NCBI RefSeq assembly: GCF_003044065.1
Contig: NZ_PZJJ01000024.1
Span: forward strand, 1 to 51,518
From: Alkalicoccus saliphilus
GTDB lineage: Bacteria; Bacillota; Bacilli; Bacillales; Salisediminibacteriaceae
Direction of reading: 5' to 3'
Length of the DNA: 51,518 nt
Shown here in pieces: positions 43,317-51,320 of the stretch. Each line of letters starts with the position of its first letter. The stretch's first letter is position 1. The position numbers and the translations under genes are program-made. The notes below the pieces were generated by a model, which did not search any database, was not told the DNA's origin, and saw nothing but the letters and a program-made list of their open reading frames with translations.

Positions 43317-44930
43317 TTACAACTCCGGATCGTTATCTCGTTCAACCGTTTTCTGCGGTGCATGCCTTTGCTGACGTTCTTCTTTTTTTCGATCAGCGAT
43401 CCTGAATTTCGACAGCCGCACCAAATCATTATCCGTGTAAGGTCTTGATTTGTCTGCGACGGTGGTTTGCATTTTTCCTTCTTTCTCCTTTACCATCTCT
43501 GCAAATGTATCAACAAGCTCTTTGGTAAGGGATGATTCGACAAGAACGACGTTCTTCACCCGTTCTTCTAAGCGTTCGCGGGCTTCTTTTTCCTTTCGTT
43601 CTCTCTCTGCCTGCTTCAGCACCTGCGCTTCTCTTTGCGCCTTCTCCTTGGTCTCACGCTTTTCCTGTCGTCGTTTTTGTTCGGCAGCCTGCTGTCCCAG
43701 CAATCGCTTTGCTACTTCGTCTTTACGATCCTGCTCCCACTTCTCGTTTTCGATCAATGTGTCATCGTAGGCGTTCTCTTTTAGTGCCGGGGTGTGAACT
43801 TCTTCCTTTTCTACATCTTTTCTAAATGCCATCTCGACAGGAACTTCTCGAGGCTTTCTCGTGGTTCTCTTGCGATGATTCATCAGTTCTACATGACCTG
43901 CTACATCAAATTCAAATCCTCCTGGAGCCGTCTCCTTCGATTCAGTCGACGTTGCAGAAGGTTCTTGTTTCGGCGCCTGTTCACTCTCTTTCTTCGTGGC
44001 GGCGTTAGGCTCATTCGCAGGTATGGTGATTTGTGCAAGCAGCCTATCTAATTCCTCCCTGCGACTCACCTTAGGTGGTGCAGCCGCCGCCTTTTTCAAG
44101 TGTTCCTCTTGATTCGTTTTCAACTGCTCGTCGATCGCCTCGATCATGAACTCTTTTCCAAGGCCCTTGGCTTTCACTTTTCGTTGTTTTCCGTCCCTGT
44201 CATCAAAATGATAACTGACACCAGTGAGCTCTCCTTCGCGCCCTTTCTTCCTAGAGAAACGATACCTCACACTCACGCCTTCTTCTTTCATCCGGTCACA
44301 AAATGCCCCGCGATCATGAACGTCCTGCTCCTGCATGACCGCCTTAATCCGATCCATCAGATCCGTCTCCCATACATATTTTCCCTGATTGGAGAGTTCC
44401 TGTGACGCCTTTCGCAGAGATCTACTTTCAGGAACCTCGAAACTCATGGTATCGTACCCGTGCCGATTCACGACTGCGTTACTCATTTTGGCGACATGGT
44501 ACCAGTTCGTCCTCTCTGCACGCAGCGACTTTCCATCCGTAAAGGATACCGAGTTCACAATGATGTGGTTATGTAATAAACCACTTTCCCCATCCCCCTG
44601 GGTCGCAACCAACGCCTGTTTATCCGGAAATAACTCCGACGCCAGTTCCAGCCCCATTTCATTTACTTTATCAACATCATCCGGATTATCCGGGTCCAGC
44701 TGTTCCAGAGGGAACGACTGGATCACCCGATACGCCTGAACATACGACCCGTCAATCTTTCCGAACCGATTCCAGATGACTTCCATTTGTTCTTTCGCAT
44801 ATTCCGGATCGAGATTGTTACCACTGGCCCTGAGTACGCGATCGATTCCTGGTTGATGGGATTCCTGTTCAACGGCATAAGCGATCGCTCGGGCACCACC
44901 CCGCGCGGGTGTTATCCGAAGGTACGCCAT
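43317..44930 (-). CDS. mobilisation relaxase
   Basis: The 537-residue protein has an N-terminal relaxase domain (about 1-180): AYLRITPARGGARAIAYAVE, a Tyr-containing SYVQAYRVIQSF, and the metal-binding motif LLHNHIIVNSVSF, the histidine triad of Mob relaxases. It nicks oriT and leads the strand into a recipient. The C-terminal third is highly charged coiled coil (EKRETKEKAQREAQVLKQAE). AGAGGTG precedes the ATG. It overlaps mobC by 19 bases. No coupling protein or type IV secretion genes are in the window, so the plasmid looks mobilisable rather than self-transmissible. Confidence 0.87.
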   Translation of the reverse strand: MAYLRITPARGGARAIAYAVEQESHQPGIDRVLRASGNNLDPEYAKEQMEVIWNRFGKIDGSYVQAYRVIQSFPLEQLDPDNPDDVDKVNEMGLELASELFPDKQALVATQGDGESGLLHNHIIVNSVSFTDGKSLRAERTNWYHVAKMSNAVVNRHGYDTMSFEVPESRSLRKASQELSNQGKYVWETDLMDRIKAVMQEQDVHDRGAFCDRMKEEGVSVRYRFSRKKGREGELTGVSYHFDDRDGKQRKVKAKGLGKEFMIEAIDEQLKTNQEEHLKKAAAAPPKVSRREELDRLLAQITIPANEPNAATKKESEQAPKQEPSATSTESKETAPGGFEFDVAGHVELMNHRKRTTRKPREVPVEMAFRKDVEKEEVHTPALKENAYDDTLIENEKWEQDRKDEVAKRLLGQQAAEQKRRQEKRETKEKAQREAQVLKQAERERKEKEARERLEERVKNVVLVESSLTKELVDTFAEMVKEKEGKMQTTVADKSRPYTDNDLVRLSKFRIADRKKEERQQRHAPQKTVERDNDPEL

Positions 44931-45355
44931 AGCACATGCACCTCTTTCGCTAGTTCCTCAAGCCCTGCCTTCACGTACTCTCCATAACTAAAATAAGTCT
45001 GCATCTCGTATTCACTGACCCTTGTATATCCCATATTCGAAGCCTTAGCTATCTGATTGACGTTCCGACCTAATTTCTTGTTGTCGTTGCGAACTTTCCC
45101 CAACACGGTCAGGATTTCAACCAACTTGAAGAGAATTTCTTCCCGATCTTCTTTCGTCATCCGGTGCCCTTGTCGAGTTTTCCAATCCTCCTTAGCTCCG
45201 GTAAGCGCCAGCCTGACGACTTCGCTCTTGGAGATCATCTCGTCCTCCGCAATCTGCGTTACAAACTCGTTGGTTTGTACATCCAGCCGCAGAGTGACCC
45301 TCGCGCCGTAGGCTCCAGGCTCCTTTTCTTTTTCCTTTTTATGATTGATCCTCAC
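44912..45355 (-). CDS. mobC: MobC-like relaxosome accessory protein
   Basis: The product (about 147 residues) has an N-terminal ribbon-helix-helix-like segment (ARVTLRLDVQTNEFVTQIAE then MISKSEVVRLALTG) and a C-terminal MobC-type part with VLGKVRNDNKKLGRNVNQIA followed by aromatic residues and LEELAKEV. It should bind oriT and assist the relaxase. I chose GTG at 45355, with AGAGGTGG upstream, over the ATG at 45388, which has no ribosome site; the longer form cannot be ruled out. It overlaps the relaxase gene by 19 bases. Confidence 0.78.
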   Translation of the reverse strand: MRINHKKEKEKEPGAYGARVTLRLDVQTNEFVTQIAEDEMISKSEVVRLALTGAKEDWKTRQGHRMTKEDREEILFKLVEILTVLGKVRNDNKKLGRNVNQIAKASNMGYTRVSEYEMQTYFSYGEYVKAGLEELAKEVHVLWRTFG

Positions 45356-45448
45356 TCCTTGCCACCTCTTTTCTGGCCTCATAGACATGAGTAACGCTCA
45401 TGTAAGGCTTCGTCTCATTCAAGTTCAAAAAGATCAAAACATTAAACC

Positions 45449-45511
45449 GCAAGTATTTCCGTTGTCTGACGCCACCGGATACTTGCAAAGGGAAAGCTGT
45501 GCTCTCCCTTT
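45449..45511. other. candidate oriT with two adjacent hairpins
   Basis: Upstream of mobC, GCAAGTAT (45449-45456) pairs with ATACTTGC (45479-45486) around an inner CCG/CGG pair, and directly after it AAAGGGA (45487-45493) pairs with TCCCTTT (45505-45511). A pair of inverted repeats just before mobC-relaxase genes is the usual oriT layout; the nick site may be in the CTCTCCC-type stretch that follows. The exact nick is not identified. Confidence 0.5.
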
Positions 45512-45576
45512 GGACCCTCTCCCAATTCCTTTCGTTTTCTTGTTATCTAGCCAGGCGTACTCGCTGTTTGATCAGG

Positions 45577-45909
45577 CTACCTGTTTCCTTGGTTCGGTGG
45601 TGCCTGTAGTGGATGACCGGTACGTACCTGCCCTTGGTTCCCTCCGTTGGTCTCTGGTTGCTGCTCCATTTTTTGTGATTGTTCGTGTTGTTCAACCGCA
45701 GGTCTCCATTTTTTTTCGAACGCAATCGCTGCTTTCGCTTTCTTCAGCCATTCTTTCATGTCTGCTTTTGTGTCGATCGTATCAGCATTTTTGTCGTTAA
45801 TAAGATCGTCTATGATGACCATCGTCATTTCCTGCATTAACTCGTCTTGAGCTTTCTGGGCTTTCCTCACGGCTTCCTGCAAGTCACTTATTGTCTTCGC
45901 CTTCGGCAT
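45577..45909 (-). CDS. small coiled-coil protein upstream of mobC
   Basis: The 110-residue protein starts with AAAGGAGAG before its ATG. Its N-terminal half is helical and charged (ISDLQEAVRKAQKAQDELMQ), and its C-terminus is a Gln/Pro/Asn-rich low-complexity tail. It is transcribed in the same direction as mobC and the relaxase, with the putative oriT between, so it may be a relaxosome or copy-control accessory. The family is not recognised. Confidence 0.55.
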   Translation of the reverse strand: MPKAKTISDLQEAVRKAQKAQDELMQEMTMVIIDDLINDKNADTIDTKADMKEWLKKAKAAIAFEKKWRPAVEQHEQSQKMEQQPETNGGNQGQVRTGHPLQAPPNQGNR

Positions 45910-46686
45910 AATAATTCTCTCCTTTTAGTGCTAGATTTGTTAAATAAATCATAGCATTTCCGGAGAAAAAGCCTCTGCATATTGTTGCATACAGGGGACA
46001 GTCACTAACTTGACTTTTTCTTTGAGAAATAGAAATTCTTTATTCGGTAATCCCTTTTACACCTCTATTGAGGGGGCCCGCAGCTTGCAATGAAAAATCA
46101 ACGGGAGAAATTTTTTCCCTTACTTTTCAAATTTTATGGTTAAATGCATAGTTATTGACCTCGTGAAGGTTGTATTATATCGGCATCTTCGTTCGTCTCT
46201 TTCAGCCTTTCATGACATAGATAAGGGTATTCGGACGACTTCATTTAGGAAAAGAAGTAAAATTTTTAAGATGTTTGAGAAAGGATCACCAGTGTGTATT
46301 TTTAGAAAGAAACAGTTTTATGAATTTCTAGAAACAGACGGGGGGGGGGGATATGTTTTATGGTGGTAAGGTTAACTAGAAAATTATTCTGGTACTACTT
46401 GTTCTGTTTTTTTGAATGCAACAATAAACTCGTAGTAAACATCAACGAGGTTATTTATTAGCATGTTTTTCCTGTATCTAACGTTTTTAAAGTAAATTAC
46501 AGGACGGATATCTAAATTCCAAAAAAAATTTCTCGAGAACCAGTCTTTTTTAGCTTATTCATTTTGCTGTGCCGAGAAAGGATTGGTATTAACACAAGTT
46601 CCATCCTGCCCAAAAACCTTCCATGAGACAGGTTGTCATGGGAGGATAATCGAGGTATGCTCAAGGGCATCTGGAGGTGTAGCGCT
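45910..46686. other. gene-poor region before the interrupted MerR-like gene
   Basis: No supportable gene. A 77-codon plus-strand frame (46136-46369) has no clear ribosome site and runs through a ten-G tract (46341-46350). At 46612-46632 a small inverted repeat (CCATGA/TCATGG) lies about 60 bases before the MerR-like start and may belong to its promoter. Confidence 0.35.
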
Positions 46687-46966
46687 ATGGCAAACAACAC
46701 GAATTATATAAAGGATAGGCACACGGCAAAATACACAGCCAAAGTACTTAAGATACAGGTGTCAACACTGCGGAAATATAGTGCGGTGCTTGAAAAGAGT
46801 GGTTACACGTTTACTAAATCGAACCAAAATCACCGCTCTTATAGTATTCACGATATCTTAGTACTGTATAGCTCACATTTCGCAAGTTCATGGTCTTTCC
46901 AAGAAGGATTTTTGAAGGCGGTGTCGAATCCATTCTTCACTTGATATGCGAGAGGAGAGGGCGTCC

Positions 46967-48652
46967 ATGACGTTTGCGATACAAGGCGTGCACACCGCCG
47001 CCCATTTGAACCTGATCAGCCGGCTGCTAAAGGAACTCGACCTGCCGGAACACGTGGATCAACGGGTGCCGGTCGATCCGCGCTGCCAGACAAAACCAAG
47101 TGACATCGTCCAGGTGTTGGTCCTGGATATTTTGAGCGGGCGCCAGGCGCTGGTGCACCTCGCTTCCTGGGCGGAAGGGCTCGATCTGGACGTGTTGATC
47201 CGGGAGGGGCTGCGTGCAAAACAACTGCACGATGATACCCTGGCCCGCCACCTGGACCGGCTGGCTGCCGCCGGCATCCATGAGCTGGTGGCCTCGTTTC
47301 TTTGCCGTCTCTACCAGACCGAGGGCCTGTCGGCCCGTTTGCTGCATGGCGACACCACCAGTCATTCGGTGTACGGCCGGTACGAGACCGCCTCCGAGGA
47401 GGACCTGGCCATTACCTACGGCTACAGTCGGGATCGTCCCGGCAAGAAACAGTTTCAGTACGGCCTGATTGCCAATGAGGATGGCATTCCGCTGCTCGGG
47501 GACGTGCATGATGGGAACCTGTCCGATAAAACGTGGAATCAGCGGGTCCCGAACGGGCTGTCGGAGGCGGTACAGGCCGTACAGTTGGAACGGTCGTTTC
47601 TGTACGTCGCCGATTCCGCTTCCATGACCGGGGACACCCTCCGTGGCTTCCGGCAGGTCGGGGCCCATGTGCTGACCCGGGCGCCGTCTCACCTGAAGGT
47701 GACCAAGCAGGCGCTGAAACAGGGGGATGCTCCCGGGGCGATCTGGAGTGAGCCGGTCACTTATGCCGAATACGGTGGCGCCTCGTACCGATTCCGGGAA
47801 ACACGGGATCGCTTTCAGGATATCCCGCTGCGGCTGCTTCTCGTCGAATCGAGTGCGCTTGATGAACGGAAGACGAAGACCCTGCAGGCTAAATGGAAAA
47901 ACGAAGCGGAAGCGCTCAAGGACCTCGTCCGCACGGCCTCCGCCAAAGTCTATGCGTGTGAGCCCGATGCCCAGGCCGCCGGTGCGGCCTTGGTAAAAAG
48001 GATGAAACCAGCCTTCCATGCGCTCGAGTGGGCCGTCACCGCGATCGAACGCCCGATACGCCGGCGCGGCCGGCCCAAACAAGGGGTGCCTCCCGATAGG
48101 GAAACGATCTATGCGCTGCACGTTACTGTGACCCCGGATGACGCCGCCTGGGAAGCGGCGCGCCGACGCGCCTCGCGGTTCGTCCTCGCCACCACCCTGC
48201 CCGAGGTGTGGGAAGGAGACGCCGTATCCGCGGAAACGCTGCTCGGCTGGTACAAGGGCCAGATCCAGGTGGAGATGAACTTTTCGTTTCTGAAAGATCC
48301 GCAGGTGACCGATGAAATCTATGTGAAGACCCCGGCACGGGTCCAGGTGCTCGCCTATCTGTTTCTGCTTGCGCTGGCGGTTTATCGCGTGCTGCAGCGT
48401 CGGCTCCGGCAGGAGATCACCCCCGAACGGCCGATGAAAGGAGTCGGCGGGCGCACGCTGACCCGGCCAACGGCCCGGGCGGTCTTCCCGTTGTTCCGAC
48501 ACGTGCAGGTGATTGTCATTCGGGCGCCGGACGGGTCGGTTTACCGGCAGTTGGCGAAGCCGTTGACAAAGGAACAGCGCCGGGTTCTTGCAGGCCTGGG
48601 CTGGCAGGAGGACGTGTACCTTGGTGTGACAGAGACCGGGGCCCCCCGCTGA
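46967..48652 (+). CDS. IS1634-family transposase
   Basis: The 561-residue protein shows the DDE(IS4-type) order: LLHGDTTSHSVYGRY, then FQYGLIANEDGIPLLGDVHD, FLYVADSASMTGDTL and the Y-(2)-E-like GWYKGQIQVEMNFSFLKDP near the C-terminus. I chose ATG at 46967 because GAGGAGAGGG lies 6-15 bases upstream. The gene is intact, with a hairpin terminator over its stop codon, so the element is probably active. High GC content contrasts with both flanks. Confidence 0.9.
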   Translation: MTFAIQGVHTAAHLNLISRLLKELDLPEHVDQRVPVDPRCQTKPSDIVQVLVLDILSGRQALVHLASWAEGLDLDVLIREGLRAKQLHDDTLARHLDRLAAAGIHELVASFLCRLYQTEGLSARLLHGDTTSHSVYGRYETASEEDLAITYGYSRDRPGKKQFQYGLIANEDGIPLLGDVHDGNLSDKTWNQRVPNGLSEAVQAVQLERSFLYVADSASMTGDTLRGFRQVGAHVLTRAPSHLKVTKQALKQGDAPGAIWSEPVTYAEYGGASYRFRETRDRFQDIPLRLLLVESSALDERKTKTLQAKWKNEAEALKDLVRTASAKVYACEPDAQAAGAALVKRMKPAFHALEWAVTAIERPIRRRGRPKQGVPPDRETIYALHVTVTPDDAAWEAARRRASRFVLATTLPEVWEGDAVSAETLLGWYKGQIQVEMNFSFLKDPQVTDEIYVKTPARVQVLAYLFLLALAVYRVLQRRLRQEITPERPMKGVGGRTLTRPTARAVFPLFRHVQVIVIRAPDGSVYRQLAKPLTKEQRRVLAGLGWQEDVYLGVTETGAPR

Positions 48653-48672
48653 AAATCAGGTATTTCAGCGGG
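48645..48672 (+). terminator. terminator overlapping the transposase stop codon
   Basis: CCCGCTGAAA (48645-48654) pairs with TTTCAGCGGG (48663-48672) over an 8-base loop; the TGA stop lies inside the left arm. The T-run is poor, so it may also protect the message end. Confidence 0.5.
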
Positions 48673-49179
48673 CTCTTCGCATGGGAAACAGCGGACACGG
48701 GAATAAAGAAAGAGCAGCTCCTGTGTTAACGTGCGAAATGTGAGGTATAGACTCATGAGAAAGAAGAATGACACCGATATGACGTTGGAGCAAGCTTCAA
48801 ATTCTTTAATGAAGGAAATGATGGGGGAAGATGAAACTAAGATCAATTCAAAAAAACTAATATCAGACGGTGAACGTAGTCAGCAAGGAGGGCAGGAATG
48901 TTTAAAGTGCCAGAAAGACTCTCGTAAATTGTTGCTGGCGCTATTGAATCAGAATACAGTATTACATCGAAAAGCGCGGGGATAATTAAAAAACGATTCT
49001 TGCATTAAAAATACTCCTGGTACCAGGAAACGGTATAGCGTCTAAAAATCATGGTAGGGAACAGGGGGTTCCTGTTTTCTGTTAGTCATACATCTAATGA
49101 TGAATGCTGTAACATTGTTGCTAGTTGGAAAGCCTGTCTTTGCAATAACCTAAAGTTCTCGGAGGGGCAATAAATATAA

Positions 49180-49662
49180 TTAATACTGGTACAAGATCGG
49201 AAAGACAATGCGGTGTTTAAATGGAAAGATCGAGAAGGAGAAGTGGTCGGGGCTGATCGGCAGGGAACGCAACAAATGACGAACGGCGGCTTTATGATTG
49301 ATGTCGGAAAGAATCCGAAAAAGATCGCTGTCTTTGAATTACCTATTGATCTGCTTTCCTATAGGTCGATGCAGAAAGAAAAAGTAAAAGATACTCGGAT
49401 GGTGAGCATGGGTGGAGTAAAGATCGAGAGCGTCAATCATGCAGTGAAAGATTTACGATCGCAAGGCCATAAGATCGAATCCATTGTTCCTGCGGTAGAT
49501 AACGATAAAGCTGGAGAACAGTTTCATCAGAAGCTAAAAGATCACCATGGTGAAAACAGGGTCGTTGATCACCGTCCAAAGAACGTAAAAGATTGGAACG
49601 ATGTGCGGAAGCAACAGGCAACTTCTCCAAAAAAGCAGCAGGAACCGCAAATGGGAATGTAA
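49180..49662 (+). pseudogene. N-terminally truncated TOPRIM-domain protein
   Basis: The reading frame opens at 49180 with LVQDRKDNAVFKWKDREGEV and continues through GGFMIDVGKNPKKIAVFELP, the DLLSYRSM motif, KDLRSQGHKIES and IVPAVDNDKAGEQFHQKLKD, which is the C-terminal TOPRIM-like part of plasmid and conjugative-element primase-type proteins (DUF3991/Toprim). The expected N-terminal part with its zinc-finger-like domain is missing, and a stop lies directly before. The ATG at 49213 has no ribosome site, so it is probably a dead fragment, perhaps lost when the neighbouring element moved. Confidence 0.72.
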
Positions 49663-49673
49663 TACACCCGAAA

Positions 49674-49702
49674 AATACATATTTAATAAATTAATATGTA
49701 TT
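49674..49702. repeat. distant copy of the parA-region inverted repeat
   Basis: AATACATATTTAA (49674-49686) and TTAATATGTATT (49691-49702) form the same kind of inverted repeat as those at 38175-38423 and 39655-39708. It sits about 55 bases before the membrane-protein gene at 49757 and may be another site for the ParB-like protein, or an operator. Confidence 0.5.
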
Positions 49703-49756
49703 AATATATTCAATATATAAATAAAAAACTTGTCTAACATAGATAGGAGGTACCTT

Positions 49757-50425
49757 GTGTTGCAATGGACGTTTTTATTACTCACTAATAAATTGCATGT
49801 AGTTCTTTGGTTAAATGACAATAACGGAGCAGTTCTGGCGCTTTTAACATTAATTTACGTTCTCACGACTTTTCTAATCTTCTATGCTAATCTTTCCTCG
49901 GTAAAAGAAATGCAGAAGAGTCGAGAAGAAGAAAACAGGCCATATATAGTTGTTTATTTAAGATATTTAAATAACGGTGGAGTAGAATTTGTGGTTAAAA
50001 ATATAGGGAAAACCCTTGCAAAAAATATTAGTATAACATCTAATCCAGATATTGATTATCCTAAAGAACGTCCATTAAGTAAGAGTAATCTATTAAATAA
50101 TACAATTTCTAATATGGCACCCGATTTCGAGTACAGTGGTTTATTAGAAAAAGTGTGGGATTTAAAAGATAAAGAAGGTAACTTTCCTACTTATGCTATT
50201 ACAGTTTTCTATATCGATACTAAGGAGAAGGGTTACAAAGAAGAATATGTATTGGATTTCAATGTCAACGTAGACTTGAAAAATCCAGTTCAAAGGGATA
50301 TTCATGATTTGGTTCAAGATTTTAGCGGGTATCGACAGGATAACTTAAAAAGTATGAAGGAGCTAAATAGACGTATCCAAGATTTATCTCATGAAATAAA
50401 AACAGAAAAAAATCAAGAAAAGTAA
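49757..50425 (+). CDS. membrane protein of unknown function
   Basis: The product (about 222 residues) has a hydrophobic N-terminal part with two likely membrane helices (about 3-15 and 27-45, LALLTLIYVLTTFLIFYANL), then a soluble domain that begins with RPYIVVYLRYLNNGGVEFVV and VKNIGKTLAKNISITS, a beta-sandwich-like pattern I recall from other phage-related membrane proteins, and a C-terminal coiled-coil tail. GTG at 49757 follows AGGAGG by six bases; an earlier ATG is weaker. No function can be named. It is monocistronic and AT-rich. Confidence 0.55.
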   Translation: MLQWTFLLLTNKLHVVLWLNDNNGAVLALLTLIYVLTTFLIFYANLSSVKEMQKSREEENRPYIVVYLRYLNNGGVEFVVKNIGKTLAKNISITSNPDIDYPKERPLSKSNLLNNTISNMAPDFEYSGLLEKVWDLKDKEGNFPTYAITVFYIDTKEKGYKEEYVLDFNVNVDLKNPVQRDIHDLVQDFSGYRQDNLKSMKELNRRIQDLSHEIKTEKNQEK

Positions 50426-50511
50426 AGAGAACACCTAAACATTTACCGTTTAGATAATGCGTTTTTTAAAGAAAGCAGCAAGGAAGGACATCTTGCCCCT
50501 GCTCCTCATTT

Positions 50512-50598
50512 TCATTCGTCCTCCTTCTTTGTCTCTCGGTAAACAAGATAGCTGACAGCAAGCAGCGTGTTTACAATGGCTGTTATGTCTTCAATCAT
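50512..50598 (-). CDS. 28-residue hydrophobic peptide, type I toxin-like
   Basis: A short gene encodes MIEDITAIVNTLLAVSYLV plus a charged tail (YRETKKEDE), a single membrane helix of the kind seen in small holin-like type I toxins of Bacillus. AAAGGA lies five to ten bases before the ATG, and a GC-rich imperfect hairpin followed by a T-run-like stretch (50470-50500) lies after the stop on the same strand, as for a compact toxin mRNA. No antisense RNA promoter was identified with certainty. Confidence 0.5.
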   Translation of the reverse strand: MIEDITAIVNTLLAVSYLVYRETKKEDE

Positions 50599-50745
50599 GG
50601 TATTCCTTTCGGTCGGTAGTCCCTAGCCTACCCTGCTTTTCCAAGCTTCGCAAATTCAAAAATGTATCATTGTAGTATTGTGAAATTGAAGTATTGTGTT
50701 ATGCGCATGTACTTTATATATACGAAATAAAAGAAAGCTTTCCAT

Positions 50746-50796
50746 CAAAAAAAGCAGCAAGGCAGGAATTACTCCTCGTTCTGCTGCTTTTTCAAA
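50746..50796 (-). terminator. terminator of the SpoVS-like gene
   Basis: On the minus strand AAAAAGCAGC (complement at 50783-50792) and GCTGCTTTTTTT (complement at 50747-50758) form a stem of 10 bp with internal pairing, followed by a T-run, 40 bases after the SpoVS-like stop. A similar GCAGCAAGG-type sequence recurs near 50474, beside the small peptide gene. Confidence 0.6.
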
Positions 50797-50827
50797 TGGA
50801 ATCACAGTGCATTTACTACCCCATACC

Positions 50828-51148
50828 TTAGACCGTGTTATTAAGATATTGTTTTAAGGCAGATTGAAGCTCTTCTTCCTTTTTTTCTATTCGTGCTTCT
50901 ACCTTGATTTCTATCATGGTACGAGATTCCCCGTCTATGATGATATTTTGAAAAGAAGGCGTGAAGAAAAGGTCAGCTCCTCCTTCTTCTGTCATTTGCC
51001 GAGCCACAGCAACTGCTTTAATAGCTTGATTCACTGCTCCTGCGCCTACGGCTTGTAATTTCAACGGCTCTCCTGTACTCGTTCCATGCCTAATGGCTCC
51101 AGCTAATTTCGGTATTTCTGTTTTTGATGCTACTGGATACGTGTTCAA
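50828..51148 (-). CDS. SpoVS-family protein
   Basis: The 106-residue protein carries the SpoVS pattern: PVASKTEIPKLAGAIRHG, LKLQAVGAGAVNQAIKAVAV, then ADLFFTPSFQNIIID and a GESRTMIEIKVEA end. SpoVS proteins are small Alba-like, probably nucleic-acid-binding regulators of sporulation and septation. This plasmid copy has an extended, charged C-terminal tail (EKKEEELQSALKQYLNN), beyond the usual 85-90 residues. TTG at 51148 follows AAGGGAG by ten bases. A small gene lies 16 bases upstream on the same strand, so the two form an operon. Confidence 0.75.
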   Translation of the reverse strand: MNTYPVASKTEIPKLAGAIRHGTSTGEPLKLQAVGAGAVNQAIKAVAVARQMTEEGGADLFFTPSFQNIIIDGESRTMIEIKVEARIEKKEEELQSALKQYLNNTV

Positions 51149-51164
51149 TAGGTTGTAGCTCCCT

Positions 51165-51320
51165 TCACTGGGTTGAATAAATAGTTAGAAAAACGTCTGG
51201 CCGTCTGATTTGACGAGTAGGGTTTTCCACTAATGATACCATCCGGTTCTGGTAATTTCCTCCTACCATAGTATCTTGTTTGATTTTACGATCTCTTAGC
51301 CTACTTGGTTTTTCAGGCAT
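51165..51320 (-). CDS. small protein encoded upstream of the SpoVS-like gene
   Basis: A 51-residue frame from ATG at 51320 encodes a basic N-terminal part (PSRLRDRKIKQDTMVGGNYQ) and NRMVSLVENPTRQIRRPDVF. A GAGGG lies directly next to the ATG, closer than ideal, while AGGAGG occurs inside the coding region. It reads toward the SpoVS-like gene with a 16-base gap. I do not recognise the family; it could be a genuine small plasmid gene or a decayed one. The remaining 51321-51518 shows no gene. Confidence 0.45.
   Translation of the reverse strand: MPEKPSRLRDRKIKQDTMVGGNYQNRMVSLVENPTRQIRRPDVFLTIYSTQ

Larger units (their letters stand above)
46872..48744 (+). mobile_element. IS1634-family insertion sequence with 6-bp target duplication
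   Basis: A GC-rich 1873-bp element bounded by inverted repeats: left CTCACATTTCGCA at 46872 and the same word inverted at the right end (48732-48744). GTATAG is duplicated directly outside both ends (46866-46871 and 48745-48750). A 5-6 bp duplication and a long DDE transposase of the IS4 superfamily fit IS1634. The single target gene is cleanly interrupted, which suggests a recent insertion. Confidence 0.93.
46687..48985 (+). pseudogene. MerR-like DNA-binding protein gene split by the IS1634-family element
   Basis: The 5' part (46687-46871) encodes KYTAKVLKIQVSTLRKYSAV and HRSYSIHDILVLY, a MerR-type helix-turn-helix; the 3' part (48751-48985) encodes LMRKKNDTDMTLEQASNSLM and a charged tail. 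Removing the element and one copy of the 6-base target duplication joins them in frame as ...ILVLY-RLMRKKND..., giving exactly 140 codons including the stop. GGAGGTG precedes the ATG. The intact protein would be a plasmid regulator similar to small MerR-like proteins of Bacillus plasmids; it is now inactivated. Confidence 0.85.

Noticed and set aside
46136-46369. 77-codon frame ending in a poly-G tract
   Set aside because: No ribosome site or motif; the ten-G run makes the frame unreliable.
47027-48502. 491-codon minus-strand frame in the IS1634 element
   Set aside because: Antisense of the transposase gene with no motifs of its own.
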